Assembly: GCA_947389015.1 (NCBI GenBank)
Contig: CANDVA010000004.1
Location: forward strand, 1-64,000
Reading direction: 5' to 3'
Origin: an uncultured Clostridia bacterium
GTDB lineage: Bacteria > Bacillota > Clostridia > Oscillospirales > Ruminococcaceae
Length of the DNA stretch: 64,000 bases
Shown here: positions 36,061 through 44,820 of the stretch, in pieces
How positions within the stretch are numbered: position 1 is the stretch's first letter
How the letters are laid out: each line of letters starts with the position of its first letter
The notes under the pieces: generated by a model
What the model was told of the DNA's origin: nothing
Seen by the model: the letters and a program-made list of their open reading frames with translations, nothing else
The model's database searches: none
Made by a program: the position numbers and the translations under genes

Positions 36061-36906
36061 TTGACGAAAAAGAACTATTTCAAAGGTTGGTATTTTAAAT
36101 GCTCGGGAGAAAATCAAACGATCGCTTTTATACCGTCGTTTCATTGCTGCGGCGAAAAAAATGCCTTTCTGCAAATAATTACCGACAAAAACGCGTTTAA
36201 CCTGCTGTTTTCACAGCTAAAATACCGCGAAGAACCATTGATCGTAAAAATCGGGAAAAATGTTTTTTCCGAAAAGAGAGTCAAGCTCGATGTCAAAACA
36301 AATGAGCTGACAGCACAAGGCTCCCTGCGTTTCGGCGAACTTACACCTATCCGCTACGATATTATGGGACCGTTTAAGTATGTGCCGTTTATGCAGTGCC
36401 GTCACAGTGTTTACAGTATGTCTCACAGCGTTGACGGAACGCTCACGCTCAACGGAAAGCGATATGAATTTTATAACGGAGCGGGATATATCGAGGGCGA
36501 CTGCGGCGCGTCTTTCCCGAAACGTTATGTCTGGACGCAATGCCACTTCAAAAACGGCTCGCTTATGCTGTCTGTCGCGGATATTCCCGTATGCGGCATT
36601 TGCTTCACGGGAATAATCGGCGTTGTTATGATGAACGGAAAAGAGTATCGTATCGCGACCTATCTTGGCGCGAAATTAAAGCATATAGGCAAAAACACCG
36701 TAACCGTAATGCAAGACGGCTACGAGCTTACCGCAAGACTTGTCAAAAAGAACGCTCACCCGCTGTCCGCGCCAATCAACGGAAAAATGAGCAGAACTAT
36801 CCACGAAAGCGCTTCCTGCACGGCTTACTACCGATTTTCATACAAGGGAATAACGATATGTGAATTTACAGGCGACCGAGCAAGCTTTGAATTTGAATAT
36901 CCATAA
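36061..36906 (+). CDS. tocopherol cyclase-like family protein
   Basis: 281 residues, starting at TTG 36061 with GGAGG 8 nt upstream. It begins KKNYFKGWYFKC and has the family's central YIEGDCGASFPKRYVWTQ pattern, a lipocalin-like double-barrel fold related to plant tocopherol cyclase (PF14249). Anaerobes do not make tocopherol, so it probably binds or modifies another hydrophobic molecule. It is a single gene followed at once by a strong hairpin. Confidence 0.85.
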   Translation: MTKKNYFKGWYFKCSGENQTIAFIPSFHCCGEKNAFLQIITDKNAFNLLFSQLKYREEPLIVKIGKNVFSEKRVKLDVKTNELTAQGSLRFGELTPIRYDIMGPFKYVPFMQCRHSVYSMSHSVDGTLTLNGKRYEFYNGAGYIEGDCGASFPKRYVWTQCHFKNGSLMLSVADIPVCGICFTGIIGVVMMNGKEYRIATYLGAKLKHIGKNTVTVMQDGYELTARLVKKNAHPLSAPINGKMSRTIHESASCTAYYRFSYKGITICEFTGDRASFEFEYP

Positions 36907-36907
36907 A

Positions 36908-36943
36908 CCGAGCCTGTTCAAATTCATGAACAGGCTCGGTTTT
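36908..36943. terminator. terminator hairpin, copy 1 of a recurring sequence
   Basis: Perfect 13-bp stem (36908-36920 with 36927-36939) with 6-nt loop and short T tail. Nearly the same hairpin occurs at 40807-40838, in both cases just downstream of an AAA-ATPase paralogue. Confidence 0.85.
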
Positions 36944-36954
36944 AATGCGGCACA

Positions 36955-38520
36955 TTATTTGACGATTTTCTCAATAACACAGCTATGTGTTTTTTCTTTA
37001 GAATTGTAACTTATCCCGACCAACAGCACATCTCCCGTGTAGTCCTTGATTTTGTCGGTATATTGACGGCGCTTGATCTGCTCGATAGCGGTATCTGCGG
37101 ACTTATCCTTTTTCAGCTCAACGACCAACGCGGGAAGATCCACATTCTTTCTCGGCAGGAAAACCAGATCGGCAAATCCCTCTCCTGTCGGCAGCTCGCG
37201 CCACATCTCGTATTTCTCGCGAGCCGAATAATACGCCAACGAGATAACACAAGCCAAGGAATTTTCGTCGTTGTATTTGAGAATCGAAGTGTCCTCCATA
37301 TGGCTTTGCTGAATGAGCGCGGCTACCTTGTCGGACTTGCACGCCAACGTTGCCTTTAGCAACTCGTCGGAAACCTTGAGCGATTTTGCCACCTCGCCCC
37401 AATCCAGCTGTCTTATTGTGCTCGCAAACTGCTCGGATATCTCGTAGTTTGGCACAGAAACCGTTTTGCTATCTATATCGTAGGTCAGATATCCCAGATG
37501 AACGAGCAGCGTCATTACATCGTCTTTGGAGTTAAAAGTTACCATATCGTTGGTGAATGTGGTCGTATCTATACGGCAGCTTTCACCCGATACCAACCTA
37601 ACAATATCGTCGCGCAGCCCGTCAAAGTTCATCTTGATATAAACGGTAAGCGCCTCAAATGTTTCCGTTGAAGTCCAGTAATTATAAAAATGTCCGCCAA
37701 GCATTGACATAACTACCGAACGCGGATTGTAAATTGAAATACCCGCCAGATCGTAGCCGTCATACCAACGCCGTGTTTCGTCAAACGACATATTGTAACG
37801 TTCGCAAAGCGCCTTGACCTCGCTTTCGGTAAATCCCGTAAACTCCGCGTATTTTTCGGGATTTGTCATAGATATCTCCGTGAACATATTAAGCGCCGAG
37901 TGTACGCCGTACTTCTTTATAGGCAGTATCCCCGTCATATACGCAAGCGCGACATATGTCTGGTCTTTGAGAAGATTTCGCAGAAAATCAAGATAAATCT
38001 TCTGTGCTTCGGTGTTGTTCTGCTGCTCACGAAATATGCAGTCCCATTCGTCTATTATGAAAACAAACGGTATCTTTGTTTCAGCGTAAACATCCTTTAG
38101 AGAGCGGATAAGCTGTGTATTGTCAAATAATTCAATGTCGCGAAATCCCTTTTTAATATCGAACAGCAGTACCTTTTCAATTTCGCCGATCTTATCGTTC
38201 ATGTTACGAACAGACGAAAACTCAGCCATATTAAGCCGAATGACATTATATTTATTCAGGTGCTTTTCAAAGCTCTCTGCCTCGGCGATTTTAAGCCCCG
38301 AAAACATCTCCCGCGAATCCTCGCCGCGACCGTAATAAGCCGTGAGCATATCCGCCGCCATAGACTTTCCGAAACGCCGCGGACGGCTTACGCAAACATA
38401 TTTCTGACGTGTGCAAATTATATCGTTGGTAAGTGCAATAAGCCCCGTCTTATCAACATAAATTTCTGAATTCAGCGACTCCTGAAACCCCATATTATCG
38501 GGATTAAGATAAATACCCAC
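36955..38520 (-). CDS. AAA-ATPase-like / PD-(D/E)XK nuclease protein, paralogue 1
   Basis: 521 residues. AAA-ATPase_like domain (PF09820 type) with Walker A SRPRRFGKS (45-53) and Walker B FVFIIDEWD (D157-E158), and a C-terminal PDDEXK_9-type domain (GFADLVF... ALVVELKKDK) giving the D...ExK nuclease signature. The family is often present in many copies per genome and its role is unsettled; mobility or conflict is suspected. The start is taken as GTG 38520, 8 nt after GAGG, giving the usual MGIYLNP opening; GTG 38529 and TTG 38526 are alternatives. It has its own promoter. The last 150 residues are almost the same as in the copy at 40854-42419. Confidence 0.9.
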   Translation of the reverse strand: MGIYLNPDNMGFQESLNSEIYVDKTGLIALTNDIICTRQKYVCVSRPRRFGKSMAADMLTAYYGRGEDSREMFSGLKIAEAESFEKHLNKYNVIRLNMAEFSSVRNMNDKIGEIEKVLLFDIKKGFRDIELFDNTQLIRSLKDVYAETKIPFVFIIDEWDCIFREQQNNTEAQKIYLDFLRNLLKDQTYVALAYMTGILPIKKYGVHSALNMFTEISMTNPEKYAEFTGFTESEVKALCERYNMSFDETRRWYDGYDLAGISIYNPRSVVMSMLGGHFYNYWTSTETFEALTVYIKMNFDGLRDDIVRLVSGESCRIDTTTFTNDMVTFNSKDDVMTLLVHLGYLTYDIDSKTVSVPNYEISEQFASTIRQLDWGEVAKSLKVSDELLKATLACKSDKVAALIQQSHMEDTSILKYNDENSLACVISLAYYSAREKYEMWRELPTGEGFADLVFLPRKNVDLPALVVELKKDKSADTAIEQIKRRQYTDKIKDYTGDVLLVGISYNSKEKTHSCVIEKIVK

Positions 38521-38546
38521 AATCAACACCTCGCTTTGCTAAATAC

Positions 38547-38575
38547 ATTATATCACAAACCCCTTGAAAAGTCAA
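38547..38575 (-). promoter_or_regulatory. sigma-A promoter of AAA paralogue 1
   Basis: TTGACT (38575-38570), 17 bp, TATAAT (38552-38547), TG before the -10. It lies just past the stop of the UPF0158 gene. Confidence 0.87.
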
Positions 38576-38591
38576 TTAAATTCAATCGATA

Positions 38592-39014
38592 TCACGTTGT
38601 TTTTGTGTAATATTGAATATTACTATGCTCACACCATTCAACGGCAATTTTACAAAATACCCGAAAACGATATTCATAATAAGCACTGTCCAGACCAAGT
38701 CTGTTTATTGCGTCCTTAAATCGGCGATATGATTTAGGTTTATGCAACACTCTTAAAAGTTCCTCTCGGCGGTTGTCGGAAATTATCTCCATAGTGAAGC
38801 TTTCCATGATACGCCATTCATGTATTTCATACTGACCGGGAAGAATGACATACAAATCGGAATTTTCTATCCTTTCGGCAAGCTCTTCATCCGCTTCATC
38901 ATACATATTATTTGACAAAATCACTATCTCTCCCGTTTCAACGTTAAAGAACTGATCCCAATCATCGCTTGCCATTTCCAGCCTTTCGGCAATGTCCTCT
39001 ATGCACACCCTCAT
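38592..39014 (-). CDS. UPF0158 family protein
   Basis: 140 residues, acidic. Starts with a short DIAERLEMA helix, then MNNMYDEADEELAERI-type acidic stretch, and a conserved C-terminal half with RRFKDAINRLGL, as in UPF0158 (PF03682). Function unknown. AAGGAG lies 8 nt before the ATG. It is just upstream of AAA paralogue 1 on the same strand, but the latter has its own promoter. Confidence 0.82.
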   Translation of the reverse strand: MRVCIEDIAERLEMASDDWDQFFNVETGEIVILSNNMYDEADEELAERIENSDLYVILPGQYEIHEWRIMESFTMEIISDNRREELLRVLHKPKSYRRFKDAINRLGLDSAYYEYRFRVFCKIAVEWCEHSNIQYYTKTT

Positions 39015-39248
39015 CTGTTTAACTCCTTGCCGTTTTTATATTCCGCTATTACAGCCGCACAATATAATCATGCTTTATATCATAATAAAGCAAATATCCA
39101 TAAATGTCAAGTCCTTTTAAAGAGTAACATAAGTACAACCGAACAATCAGAGAAACTGCAAGCATTGAACTTTTAAAACATAACTTCGGCAAATTACAAC
39201 GATTTTTGCGATTTATAACGATTTTTTTAAATTTATACGGATTTTCTA

Positions 39249-39277
39249 TTGACAAAGTGTTATAAAATGCGTATAAT
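39249..39277 (+). promoter_or_regulatory. consensus sigma-A promoter of the AlbA_2 gene
   Basis: TTGACA (39249-39254), 17 bp, TATAAT (39272-39277), 21 bp before the start codon, so the 5' leader is very short. Confidence 0.9.
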
Positions 39278-39298
39278 TAAATTATGAGGGGTGAGAAA

Positions 39299-40801
39299 AT
39301 GCTTGAGTTTGAATTAGTTGAAATGGTAAACAAAATCTCGCAGACCAGAACCGAGAGCAATTATCTTGAAATAAAGGCGGCTCGCGACGGCTGTCCAAAG
39401 CTGTTTGACACTCTATCCTCGTTCTCCAATCAGTACGGAGGCGGTGTTATCGTCTTTGGCGTTGACGAGCAAAACGGCTTCGAGGTCTGCGGAGTGTATG
39501 ACCCCGCCGATTTGCAAAAGAAGATAATGGAGCAAGCCGTGCAAATGGAACCCGAATTGCGACCGCTATGCACCGTTGCGGTCGTCAATGGGAAAACTGT
39601 TGTCAGCGCGGAGATACAGGAGATTGACAACGAGCTTAAACCATGCTTTTATAAGGGCGCGGGGCGGCTGAAAGGCTCTTATGTGCGGGTTGGCGACGGC
39701 GACAGGCGGCGGCAGGACGCCGCTGCCGTTGCAACACAGTTGGCGGCACGGACGCCGCCAACCAAAGGCAACAGGCATATGACCGAATACGAGGTTTACA
39801 GCTACGAGGCTTTCAGAAAGAAGATACAGGACGAGCTAAGGATTGCGGAACGCGCGGAGCTTTCCGATATCGACACGGACGCGCATACGGAATACCTTAT
39901 CGCAATGCGTAAGAAAAAGCCCAACCTCGCCGACCTCACAAACGATAAAATAAACTCTCTGCAAGGCTTTGCAATAGATAAAAAGCCTACGCTTACAGGA
40001 GTAATGCTGTTTTCTCCGTACCCGCAAGGCTTTTTCCCGCAGCTTTGCGTTACCGCCGTATCAATACAAGGCACGGAAATGGGTGCGGATAATGCCGTAG
40101 GTGAACGCTTTATAGACAACGCGCGTATTGACGGAAACGTAGTCAATATGCTAGATGAAACGCTGAAATTCGTCCGCAAGAATATGAAAACCGCGACCTG
40201 CATTGACCCTCAAACGGGCAAACGCGCCGACAGAACGGAATATCCCGTTATCGCCGTAAGAGAGCTGATACTGAACGCTCTCGTTCACCGCGATTACAGC
40301 AATCATACGGATTTCACGCCGATAACGGTTAAGATGTTCTCTGACCGAATTGAGATAGAAAACCCGGGCGGACTTTACGGGAGAATGACCCTTGACAGGT
40401 TGGGAAAAGTAGCGGCAGACACGCGCAATCCGTTTCTCGCGAACGCCATTGAAGTCATTGACGTTACCGAAAACCGATACAGCGGCATACCGACCGTTTA
40501 CAGCGCAATGAAAAACGTGGGGTTGCCCGAACCGAAATTCGAGAACGAGCGCGGGGTGTTCAGAGTAACGCTTTATAACGGCACGGAGATAACGCCGCCC
40601 CCAAGCGGAAACGAAGCAGATTTGCTCACGTTCTGCCAAACGCCGAGGACGCGCGCGGAGCTTGAAGAGCATTTCAAGGGCAGATTGTCTATAAACTATC
40701 TGATGTCGCAGATAGTTCACCCGCTTGTCGAGAGCGGAAAACTCAAACTTACAATTCCCGACAAGCCCAAAAGCAAAAACCAGCGGTATTACAGTCAATA
40801 A
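39299..40801 (+). CDS. AlbA_2 DNA-binding / ATP-binding protein (Schlafen-like)
   Basis: 500 residues. N-terminal AlbA_2/Schlafen-like domain (about 14-135, with YLEIKAARDG and SFSNQYGGGVIVFGV), a middle helical part, a GHKL-type ATPase domain (LILNALVHRDYSNHT; IENPGGLYG) and a C-terminal winged-helix region. Such proteins are annotated as ATP-dependent DNA helicase-related or transcriptional regulators; some act in phage defence. Residues 137-159 are an extra 23-residue insert encoded by a palindromic 69-bp block. Start ATG 39299 follows AGGGGTGAG; an ATG 15 nt earlier is too close to the promoter. Confidence 0.88.
   Translation: MLEFELVEMVNKISQTRTESNYLEIKAARDGCPKLFDTLSSFSNQYGGGVIVFGVDEQNGFEVCGVYDPADLQKKIMEQAVQMEPELRPLCTVAVVNGKTVVSAEIQEIDNELKPCFYKGAGRLKGSYVRVGDGDRRRQDAAAVATQLAARTPPTKGNRHMTEYEVYSYEAFRKKIQDELRIAERAELSDIDTDAHTEYLIAMRKKKPNLADLTNDKINSLQGFAIDKKPTLTGVMLFSPYPQGFFPQLCVTAVSIQGTEMGADNAVGERFIDNARIDGNVVNMLDETLKFVRKNMKTATCIDPQTGKRADRTEYPVIAVRELILNALVHRDYSNHTDFTPITVKMFSDRIEIENPGGLYGRMTLDRLGKVAADTRNPFLANAIEVIDVTENRYSGIPTVYSAMKNVGLPEPKFENERGVFRVTLYNGTEITPPPSGNEADLLTFCQTPRTRAELEEHFKGRLSINYLMSQIVHPLVESGKLKLTIPDKPKSKNQRYYSQ
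39708..39776 (+). repeat. 69-bp palindromic in-frame insertion within the AlbA_2 gene
   Basis: GC-rich block flanked by direct repeats ACAGGC (39702-39707 and 39771-39776). It holds two hairpins: 39709-39723 (GCGGC/GCCGC) and a perfect 9-bp stem 39739-39747 with 39754-39762. It adds exactly 23 codons. Removal leaves GDGDR joined to HMTEYEVYSYEAF, the usual family sequence. Confidence 0.75.
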
Positions 40802-40806
40802 ATCAA

Positions 40807-40843
40807 CCGAGCCTGTTCAAATTCACGAACAGACTCGGTTTTA
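40807..40843. terminator. terminator hairpin, copy 2 of a recurring sequence
   Basis: 13-bp stem (40807-40819 with 40826-40838, one mismatch) matching the hairpin at 36908-36939; lies between the convergent AlbA_2 and AAA paralogue 2 genes. Confidence 0.85.
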
Positions 40844-40853
40844 AAGTCACATA

Positions 40854-42419
40854 TTATTTGACGATTTTCTCAATAACACAGCTATGTGTTTTTTCTTTAG
40901 AATCGTAACTTATCCCGACCAACAGCACATCTCCCGTGTAGTCCTTGATTTTGTCGGTATATTGACGGCGCTTAATCTGCTCGATAGCTGTATCTGCGGA
41001 CTTATCCTTTTTCAGTTCAACGACCAACGCAGGCAGATCGATGTTCTTTCTCGGCATGAAAACCAGGTCGGCGAACCCCTCCCCTGTCGGAAGCTCACAC
41101 CACATCTCGTATTTCTCGCGAGCCGAGTAATATGCCAGCGAGATAACGCAAGCCAAGGAATTTTCATCGTTGTATTTGAGTATCGACGTATCCTCCATAT
41201 GGCTCTGCTGAATGAGCGCGGCTACCTTGTCGGACTTGCACGCCAATGTTGCCTTTAGCAGCTCGTCGGATACCTTGAGCGACTTCGCGACCTCGCCCCA
41301 GTCCATAATTTTGATAGTCGACGCGAATTGTTGAGATATCTCATAATTCGGTATTCTGACCGTCTTTTCATAGAAATTATAGGTCAGATAACCCAGATGA
41401 ACAAGCAATGTCAGCACATCATCTTTTGAGTGAAAAGATACCATATCGTTTGTAAATGTCGTTGTATCAATGCGGATCTCCTCACCGGAAAGCAGCTTCA
41501 CAATATCGTCGCGAAGCCCCTCTATATTCAGCTCTATATAAATTTTCAGCGCTTCAAAAGTCTCGGTAGCAGTCCAGTAATTATCAAAATCCCGTCCCGT
41601 CAGCGACATAACCACCGAACGCGGATTATAAACAGCAACGCCCTTCAAGTCATAGCCGTCATACCAGCGCTTCATCTCGTAATAGGGCATATTGTAGTTA
41701 TTACAAAGCGCTTTTACCTCTTCCTCAGTGAAACCCGTGAATTCAGAATATTCTCTGGGATTGGTCATCGAGATCTCCGTGAACATATTCAGCGCCGAAT
41801 GTACGCCGTACTTCTTTATAGGCAGTATCCCCGTCATATACGCAAGCGCGACATATGTCTGGTCTTTGAGCAGATTGCGCAGAAAATCAAGGTAAAGTCT
41901 TTGCGCTTCGGTATCGTTCTGCTGCTCACGAAAAATGCAGTCCCACTCGTCTATTATAAAAACAAACGGAGTCTTTGTTTCAACGTAAATATCCTTTAGC
42001 GTCAACACCAATTGTGTTATGTCTAAAAAATCAATGTCTTTGTATTCCCGTTTTATTTCACGCAGCAATATTCTTTCAATCTGGTCTATCTTTTCAGTCA
42101 TATTTGCACAGCGCGAAAATTCCGCCATATTAAGCCGAATGACGTTATACTTATTCAGGTGCTTTTCAAAGCTCTCCGTCTCGGCGATTTTAAGCCCCGA
42201 AAACATCTCCTGCGAATCCTCGCCGCGACCGTAATAAGCCGAGAGCATATTTGCCGCCATAGACTTCCCGAACCGCCGCGGACGGTTTACACAAACATAC
42301 TTCTGCTCCGTATAGAGGACATTATTAGTAAGCTCGATAAGACCCGTCTTATCTACATATATTTCGGAGTTTATAGCTTGCCTAAACCCCATATTATCGG
42401 GATTAAGATAAATTCCCAC
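40854..42419 (-). CDS. AAA-ATPase-like / PD-(D/E)XK nuclease protein, paralogue 2
   Basis: 521 residues, same length and layout as the protein at 36955-38520: Walker A RPRRFGKS, Walker B FIIDEWD and C-terminal nuclease motif with VVELKKDK. The last 150 residues differ at only a handful of positions (Arg to Cys in MWCELPTGEG, Leu to Met, Val to Ile), while residues about 100-150 and 250-340 differ much more. This mosaic pattern suggests gene conversion of the 3' half. Start GTG 42419 by the same reasoning as paralogue 1. Own promoter at 42443-42471. Confidence 0.9.
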   Translation of the reverse strand: MGIYLNPDNMGFRQAINSEIYVDKTGLIELTNNVLYTEQKYVCVNRPRRFGKSMAANMLSAYYGRGEDSQEMFSGLKIAETESFEKHLNKYNVIRLNMAEFSRCANMTEKIDQIERILLREIKREYKDIDFLDITQLVLTLKDIYVETKTPFVFIIDEWDCIFREQQNDTEAQRLYLDFLRNLLKDQTYVALAYMTGILPIKKYGVHSALNMFTEISMTNPREYSEFTGFTEEEVKALCNNYNMPYYEMKRWYDGYDLKGVAVYNPRSVVMSLTGRDFDNYWTATETFEALKIYIELNIEGLRDDIVKLLSGEEIRIDTTTFTNDMVSFHSKDDVLTLLVHLGYLTYNFYEKTVRIPNYEISQQFASTIKIMDWGEVAKSLKVSDELLKATLACKSDKVAALIQQSHMEDTSILKYNDENSLACVISLAYYSAREKYEMWCELPTGEGFADLVFMPRKNIDLPALVVELKKDKSADTAIEQIKRRQYTDKIKDYTGDVLLVGISYDSKEKTHSCVIEKIVK

Positions 42420-42442
42420 AATCAACACCTCGCCTTATATAA

Positions 42443-42471
42443 ATTATAGCACAAACAATGCGGAAAGTCAA
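42443..42471 (-). promoter_or_regulatory. sigma-A promoter of AAA paralogue 2
   Basis: TTGACT (42471-42466), 17 bp, TATAAT (42448-42443). Confidence 0.87.
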
Positions 42472-42619
42472 TATTTATGCTGCGAAAAAGACCGATTGCA
42501 GCCGACTCTTTTTTCAAAGAAAATTTACAGAAAGATAATCATATAAATAGACGGATAAACGCTCTAGCACTTAATTTTTAGCTCATTAGTGCAAACGTGA
42601 TATTGTATCAAACACCACA

Positions 42620-43744
42620 TCAAAGAAAAGAAATGGTTTGAGCTCTTATAAGTTGTTCAAGCTTATAATCTTTTATGCCATTCAATCCAAAATCAATTCT
42701 TATAAAATGCTCTACCGAATTTGGTATCTTTCCAACCTCAGCAATAATTCCCTCCCCCATTTTCGAGTGACCAATGCGTTTACCAACCATATATTCATTA
42801 ACATCTTTTGATGTAGGGGCTTTGTGCTTATATCTTTTTACAGGAAATTTATTCTCATTTTGATAATTATTTTGAATATATGAAGTACTTTGAAAATGTG
42901 TATGTTTTTGTTGATTTGCCAACTCGTAACTCATTGAATTTCCAGCACGAAAGCCGACTCTATTTATCGAACATAAGCTTTGTTTTTCCTTTTCTTGCCG
43001 TGCCCGTTGTTCACTTAACCATTCGTTATATTGATCATCGAAATTATCAATACAAAAACTTCTGTCCTTCAGCACCAGTTGTTCAATCGGTGCATTAAGT
43101 CGGAAATTATATTCTTGCTGATTATGATCATAATCTCTATTTATGCGAGTTTGCGAAATTATTTTAGCATCTGAATCTACAATCAAAAGATCTTGTTCTG
43201 ACGATTTATTGAGAATACTTCTGGCGATTTGATAATTCTCAATATCATCTTGAGCACAATTTGTATTTCCAATCACTATCCACCTTAAAATGAATCCGCT
43301 ATTTTCACTCTCTACTTCAATGCGTTTACGCTTTCTGAGCGACAAGCTTTTATCTGCAATTTGTAATACAATTTTCTGATTGCCGCTCTCCAACAAGAGA
43401 TGAGCGAAGCATTTTCCGTTGGGGAATTTGACAAACTGTCTTATACTGCAATTTCTGTTCCTGAACAATTCATAAATCGAATCTCTTATTTTTTTAATTA
43501 CAATCGTATCACTTTTCTCGAACTGTTCATAGCAACATTCCACATTATCCTTATTATCAATATGCCTTAAATATTGATTACGAATTTGTCCGTGACAATA
43601 TTCCAAAGTCCTACACTTGCAATTCGGGTTAACACATTTTAGTTCACCATTCTTACTTGCGGCTCTAATCTCTTCCTCACTTTCCACAAGAATAAGATAA
43701 TCACTTATATTTACAAGTTCATTATTCCAAATACAATATTTCAT
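42620..43744 (-). CDS. CoiA-like protein with Cys cluster and C-terminal Tudor-like domain
   Basis: 374 residues. N-terminal part has a zinc-ribbon-like CVNPNCKCRTLEYC (37-50) and a His after RNQYLR, then a mixed region with LRKRKRIEVESEN and ILRWIVIG, which resembles the nuclease-like core of competence protein CoiA. The C-terminal 50 residues (GKRIGHSKMGEGIIAEV; FIRIDFGLNGIKDYK) look like the UvrD/PcrA-type Tudor domain. A DNA- or RNA-processing role is likely but not shown. GGGAG precedes ATG 43744, which begins 1 nt after the stop of the RHH gene, so the two form an operon. Confidence 0.55.
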   Translation of the reverse strand: MKYCIWNNELVNISDYLILVESEEEIRAASKNGELKCVNPNCKCRTLEYCHGQIRNQYLRHIDNKDNVECCYEQFEKSDTIVIKKIRDSIYELFRNRNCSIRQFVKFPNGKCFAHLLLESGNQKIVLQIADKSLSLRKRKRIEVESENSGFILRWIVIGNTNCAQDDIENYQIARSILNKSSEQDLLIVDSDAKIISQTRINRDYDHNQQEYNFRLNAPIEQLVLKDRSFCIDNFDDQYNEWLSEQRARQEKEKQSLCSINRVGFRAGNSMSYELANQQKHTHFQSTSYIQNNYQNENKFPVKRYKHKAPTSKDVNEYMVGKRIGHSKMGEGIIAEVGKIPNSVEHFIRIDFGLNGIKDYKLEQLIRAQTISFL

Positions 43745-43745
43745 T

Positions 43746-44345
43746 TTATTCTCCCTTCTTTGATGCCATAGTTTCGCAGTTTGTATCATTGTTTTGAGGT
43801 ATAAATTGTTTATATTCCGGATCGGATGGAGATATCCCTACGCTTCTCATAATAAAATCACGACGATCAAATTTTTGAATAACACTTTCACGGGCATAAA
43901 TATAATTGAAACGATTATGAAGATACTCCTGTATTTCCCGGGATTCATGACCTATTATTACTGCGATATCTTTTAATATTTTTTCTACAATACCGTAACC
44001 AATATCTGTATTACCCAAACAACCCGAACTACAATTTTCCGTAAAATTTGACAGTTCAATTTTGTAATCAAAAACTATATTTTTACCATTATCCTGCAAA
44101 CGGAGTCTAAGTCCCATTATTTCTATGCTTAGCTCAGAGACCTTTTTCTCAAAAAAATCCGCGCAAAGATCTATAAGAAAGTCCTCTGCAAACCATTCCA
44201 TATTGTCCAACATAAGTTGATTAAGCGCAGCATTAACTAACTCATTCTGAGGACGGTTTAGCTTTTGGGAAAGCAGTTCCAAATCCCTCTCCATATTCGC
44301 TTCAATACGAAAGCTCTTTTGAACATTTATTTTTTTTGATAACAT
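43746..44345 (-). CDS. ribbon-helix-helix domain protein
   Basis: 199 residues. Residues 4-50 (NVQKSFRIEANMERDLELL; NRPQNELVNAALNQLM) fit a ribbon-helix-helix DNA-binding domain, as in antitoxins and plasmid regulators. The remaining 150 residues are unrecognised. Start ATG 44345 follows GAGAGGG at about 11 nt. It is the first gene of a two-gene unit with the CoiA-like gene and could control their shared promoter. Confidence 0.65.
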   Translation of the reverse strand: MLSKKINVQKSFRIEANMERDLELLSQKLNRPQNELVNAALNQLMLDNMEWFAEDFLIDLCADFFEKKVSELSIEIMGLRLRLQDNGKNIVFDYKIELSNFTENCSSGCLGNTDIGYGIVEKILKDIAVIIGHESREIQEYLHNRFNYIYARESVIQKFDRRDFIMRSVGISPSDPEYKQFIPQNNDTNCETMASKKGE

Positions 44346-44391
44346 CTTAATTACGCCCTCTCTTTCTGCAACTATTTTCAATTGCAGTTAA

Positions 44392-44420
44392 ATTATATCG
44401 CACTTTTGCAAATTTGTCAA
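44392..44420 (-). promoter_or_regulatory. sigma-A promoter of the RHH / CoiA-like operon
   Basis: TTGACA (44420-44415), 17 bp, TATAAT (44397-44392). Confidence 0.88.
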
Positions 44421-44774
44421 GTACTTTTTTTAAAAAAATTCAATTTTTGAATAATATTTTGATTTTCTATATCAAAGATATATTATATGAGGATATAAAT
44501 CATATTACGCAAAAAGCTCCAAAAAGTTCAAATGACAATCGCGCATGAACAACATCGAAGAAAGTAATCTTATGAAACCACCTAAGTAGTAAACAGTATA
44601 CACCATTGTATAACAAGTCTTTTCTGTTATTAACCCCCTCTTGACGGATTTCCTATATGACTATTTGCAGCAGATTATCGGAATAGCTCTGCAAGGATTA
44701 TTAGCTAACGAGGTTTAATGTTCAATTTTACTTTATAAATGAACTTAGCGTCATAATATCTTAAATCTTTTGGC
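44421..44774. other. intergenic, nothing recognised
   Basis: AT-rich sequence between divergent promoters. No gene, RNA or repeat was recognised. Confidence 0.5.
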
Positions 44775-44803
44775 TTGACAAATCCGCCCAACCGTGATAT
44801 AAT
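44775..44803 (+). promoter_or_regulatory. consensus sigma-A promoter of the Rpn-like nuclease
   Basis: TTGACA (44775-44780), 17 bp, TATAAT (44798-44803), TG before the -10. Confidence 0.9.
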
Positions 44804-44820
44804 ACAATAAAGGAGATGAT

